From assembly GCF_003086295.3 (NCBI RefSeq), contig NC_092051.1, positions 13,942,810-14,006,809 of the forward strand: a DNA stretch of 64,000 bases, given 5' to 3'. A model generated the notes under the pieces. It ran no database searches and was not told where the DNA came from. It was given only the letters and a program-made list of their open reading frames with translations. Below are positions 61,074 through 64,000 of this stretch, piece by piece (the first letter of the stretch is position 1; each line of letters starts with the position of its first letter). Source of the DNA: Arachis hypogaea. Its lineage: Eukaryota; Streptophyta; Magnoliopsida; Fabales; Fabaceae. A program made the position numbers and the translations under genes.

Positions 61074-61522
61074 TCAGTTGGGGAGGGGAACGAAGCATGC
61101 CTTACAAGGGTGTGGATACCTCTCCCTAGCATGACGCGTTTTGACGAGTGAGTGTGGGGGGTTTCGGCTATCATCCCTATCGTCAAAGGCAAAACCGTGA
61201 GGTCTTGTATACCAAAGCGGACAATATCGTGCTAGCGGGTGGTCTGGGCTGTTACAGATGGTATCAGAGCCGGAGCCCGAATCGATGTGCCAGCGAGGAC
61301 GCTGGGCTCCCTTAGGGGGGTGGATTGTAAGGTCCCACATCAGTTAGGGAGGGGAATGAAGCATGCCTTATAAGGGTGTGGATACCTCTCCCTAGCATGA
61401 CGCGTTTTGACGAGTGAGTGTGAGGGGCTTCGGCTATCATCCCTATCATCAAAGGAAAAATCGTGAGGCCTTGTGTGCCAAAGCGGACAATATCGTACTA
61501 GCGGGTGGTCTGGGCTGTTACA
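61074..61522 (+). mobile_element. TRIM (terminal-repeat retrotransposon in miniature)
   Basis: Two direct LTRs: 61074-61256 (lacking its first ~16 bases) and 61326-61522 (197 bp, TGTAAGGTCCCACAT to GGGCTGTTACA). The interior of 61257-61325 is 69 bp, consisting mainly of a tRNA-Met primer site TGGTATCAGAGCC (61259-61271) and a polypurine tract TTAGGGGGGTGGAT (61312-61325). There is no coding capacity. The 5' truncation means no target duplication can be read. Confidence 0.9.
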
Positions 61523-61810
61523 TTCCATTGCAGGACGTGGCGTACCAGTTAGGACTGCCGATCGATGGGCATTATGTTAGTGGTTGCCTGACAGGTTTTC
61601 AAACGTATATCGAGGGTGGTCGGCCAGCTTGGGTGTCGTTCCAGGAGTTACTTGGTGTGGTACCTCCTGCAAATCAAATTCAGAAGTTTGCAGTGAACTG
61701 CAGCTGGTTCTAGGAGACATTTGGAGAGCTTTCTGAGGGAGCCGATGAGCCTACTGTTAGGAGGTATGTCCGGGCCTATATAATGATGCTGTTAGGGACT
61801 CAGCTATTTG
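61523..61810 (+). pseudogene. Plant mobile domain (PMD) fragment
   Basis: Reads LQDVAYQLGLPIDGHYVSGC, PANQIQKFAVNCSWF, then TAG (61711-61713), ETFGELSEGADEPTV and AYIMMLLGTQLFA. This is the PMD of transposon-derived 'phosphatase 7 long form-like' proteins. It begins directly after the TRIM and stops abruptly at about 61810, where minus-strand MULE sequence begins. Confidence 0.8.
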
Positions 61811-61811
61811 C

Positions 61812-62936
61812 CTATACCATTGGCATGATGAAGGCCGAGATCACATGATAATCAAGACTCCTGTGATCGCTCGAGATCGACGTCGCGAGACAAGTATGAG
61901 GTCCGTTGTACTGTTTTACCTCCCAAATACCCTTGCACTGCCGGAGACTTAGCCTAATCAACCATGTGCACCCGTTCCCAAATTCGGTACACTTCCCAAC
62001 GTACCTGTGATAATCAGACTCCACCACTTTGTACTGTACCCCGCGTCGGATGCTATACGTCTTCACGCTTAACACAGCCTCCTCCTTATCCGGAAACTGC
62101 TGACCAATCTGAAACTCTGTAAGACCTCCAGTACCTTGGGTATCTCTAGCACCAAATCCAGTGGGTTCCCCAGGAACCCCCTCCTGTCTCATGGCATCCA
62201 AGTCCAAAGATGAAAAGTGCAGAGGGTACTGCTGAGTCCCAGAGCTAGAACCACCGCCAGCCCCAGTTGGATTACTCGCTGTAATGTCATCGCCACTTTC
62301 ATCAGCAATGAGGTCCGTCTCCACATCATCGTCGTCATCATTATCCAGCAATGCATCACCCATACCAGCCGGTGCCTCACACTGTAAAGAAATCGGCACC
62401 CTATCCACGATACTAACCTTTCCGCCACCATTGCAGTTGAGATCAACGGCGAACGACGGGGAGGCGACAGGCTTGTCCCGAGGTGCATTCACAGGCACAG
62501 ACGAAGATGCACCAACAGGTCTCGAGTTAGAACCAGCTACCGTGCCTAGAGTTTGGGTATTCCGGTTCGAACCTCTCGAGCTAGATACCACATCAACCAA
62601 CTTTGCCAACAGCTCAGGTGTCCTGACCTTGGAAAACTGCCAATGACAATGGAACAGGACCTGCAAATCCTCGTCATTCCCTATGATGAAAGAATCGTAC
62701 TTCACGTCATCTAGCAGAACTGAGATCGGAATGCGATAGAATAACTTCTAAACCCGTTTCACGCCTTGCAGCCCAAGTTTCTGTATTATAGAATTCAAGA
62801 AGTCATCGAACCTCGTCGTAAGTCTCATAAAAATACTCAGAGGATCTTTATTAGTGAACTTCACACCAGAGCGTGTTTTTCTCTTAATGGACCCTCTACA
62901 ATGCACCAACACTACAAAACTCTTCTCACTAGCCAT
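61812..62936 (-). pseudogene. MULE (MuDR-type) transposase, N-terminal part
   Basis: Starts MASEKSFVVLVHCRGSIKRK (ATG 62934-62936). One frame of 375 codons is interrupted by TAG at 62748-62750. It has a Ser/Asp-rich linker with an acidic run (DNDDDDDVETD), then the MuDR DNA-binding domain, FQIGQQFPDKEEAVLSVKTY to GNGCTWLIRLSL and YNGPHTCLA. The catalytic MULE domain, expected downstream, is gone: the frame ends at the junction near 61811. Confidence 0.88.
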
Positions 62937-64000
62937 TTTGTCACTCTAATGAGAGAAATTAACGTTCACACCATACTTATACACGTCTAGAGCTTCATAA
63001 TTCGAATCAGCTAGATTCGAACTGCCTAATGAATTGCTCAGCACATAATTCGAATTAGATCTATTCAAATTACCTACGAATTCATGCATGCATAGTTCGA
63101 ATTACCCTCCCTCATAATTCAAACAGCCTTGATTTGAATTACTCCTGTTTACAGTTTGAGTTAATTTGATTCGAATTACATAGAGACCTGCTTTTGATTG
63201 ATTCATGTCTCGTTTTTGGGTTTAGTTGATTCATGTAATTTCTTCTCCCATCTGGTTTAATACTACGATTTGTCCAAATAATTAGGAGTGTGCGTTCAAA
63301 TAATTATAATATCATGTATTTATTTACTAATATAGCAAGTTATTTATAATATCATGGTAAATTGGTAATATTATGTATCGCAAGTTATCAATAGTATCAT
63401 GTATTAATTTACTAATATAGCAAGTTATTTATAATATCGTATATTTATTTATTGATATAGCAAGTTAACAATATAGCAAATTATTTATTAATATAGCAAG
63501 TTATTTATGTTATTTATAACATCATGTGTTTATTTACGAAAAAATATTAGACAACAAAATTTATAAAGTCATGGTAATATTCTATAATAATAATAATATA
63601 AAAGATTAGCAAGAATTAGCATAAATAAATTTATTATGAAAAAAATTTGCATAATAATTAACAAGAATGAAAGTAGTAAATAATTGAATTGACAATTATA
63701 AATAGTAATATTTATAACTTATGCTTTATTATTGATAAATGGTATTTATTATTAAATAATTTAATATAAAAAGATTTGATAGAATTATAATAAATTTAAT
63801 TATTACATAAATTAGTAAATTAAATAGCAATAATTAAAATTTTTTTAGTAATATTAAAAATAGAAATAAAAGAAACGAGTAAATGAATAATAATGAATAA
63901 GAATTTATTCATTTTAGAGAAAAAAAAATAGACACCAAGACACGACACCTCCCTTTTGATAGTTAGAGGGAGAATTGGAGATAGAGATTTTTTATACTAT
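62937..64000. other. MULE 5' end with TTCGAA repeats, then AT-rich DNA
   Basis: From about 62995 to 63180 the motif AATTCGAATTA or close variants recurs at least seven times, mixed with CATGCATGCAT. This looks like the subterminal region of the MULE. Beyond 63250 the sequence is AT-rich with repeated TATAGCAAGTTATTTATAA-type units (63300-63530), an irregular short-period repeat. No gene. Confidence 0.5.

Noticed and set aside
61074..61713. Open frames of 62-99 codons across the TRIM
   Set aside because: Non-coding LTR sequence present twice; only the part after 61523 matches a protein family (PMD).
62189..62646. 99- and 120-codon frames overlapping the MULE transposase
   Set aside because: Alternative-frame shadows of the minus-strand transposase, whose frame matches the MuDR domain.

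Overview
This is plant nuclear DNA. It holds two multi-exon, intron-bearing plant genes in a very AT-rich background packed with plant transposons (Ty1-copia, large LTRs, TRIM, hAT, MULE, Helitron remnant, tRNA-derived SINEs, foldback MITEs). The SINE type, the TGCGTACGCA-rich LTR and the MULE with TTCGAA-rich ends resemble repeats I know from legumes, especially Arachis. That assignment rests on memory and was not tested.

Host genes. (1) Positions 1-4356, minus strand: the first nine coding exons of a large SPL1/SPL12-class SBP-box transcription factor. The 3' end, which should encode the ankyrin-like and membrane-anchor part, lies outside the window. Its first intron uses a GC-AG splice pair. 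(2) Positions 47078-49484, plus strand: a complete seven-exon Pti1-like receptor-like cytoplasmic kinase of 361 residues with the family's DFD (not DFG) motif.

Transposon layers. 5-16.9 kb: AT-rich intergenic DNA with foldback MITEs, a truncated Ty1-copia remnant (10.25-11.5 kb) and a decayed SINE. 16.9-31.3 kb: a Maximus/SIRE-like Ty1-copia element on the minus strand. Its pol is inactivated by stops, a frameshift and loss of the reverse transcriptase YVDD box. Its right LTR was hit by two related hAT elements: a 3.16 kb copy with a nearly complete transposase (two nonsense codons) and an 813-bp deletion derivative, each with a perfect 8-bp target duplication. 35.76-43.33 kb: a third hAT relative, itself split by two successive ~3.1-3.4 kb LTR-like insertions (36323-39467 and 39599-43002). 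50.6-55.5 kb: a SINE, foldback elements and a decayed Helitron helicase. 57.7-60.9 kb: a cluster of foldback elements, including a 1.3 kb MULE-type element (58774-60072, 9-bp target duplication) carrying a captured, broken CYP94-like cytochrome P450 fragment. 61.07-63.2 kb: a TRIM with a 69-bp interior, abutting a plant-mobile-domain fragment joined head-on to a truncated MULE transposase.

The two host genes show no functional link. The main interest is the well-preserved nesting order of the hAT family, the P450-capturing MULE and the GC-AG intron. No CRISPR, rRNA or convincing tRNA gene was seen. All comparisons were made by eye.
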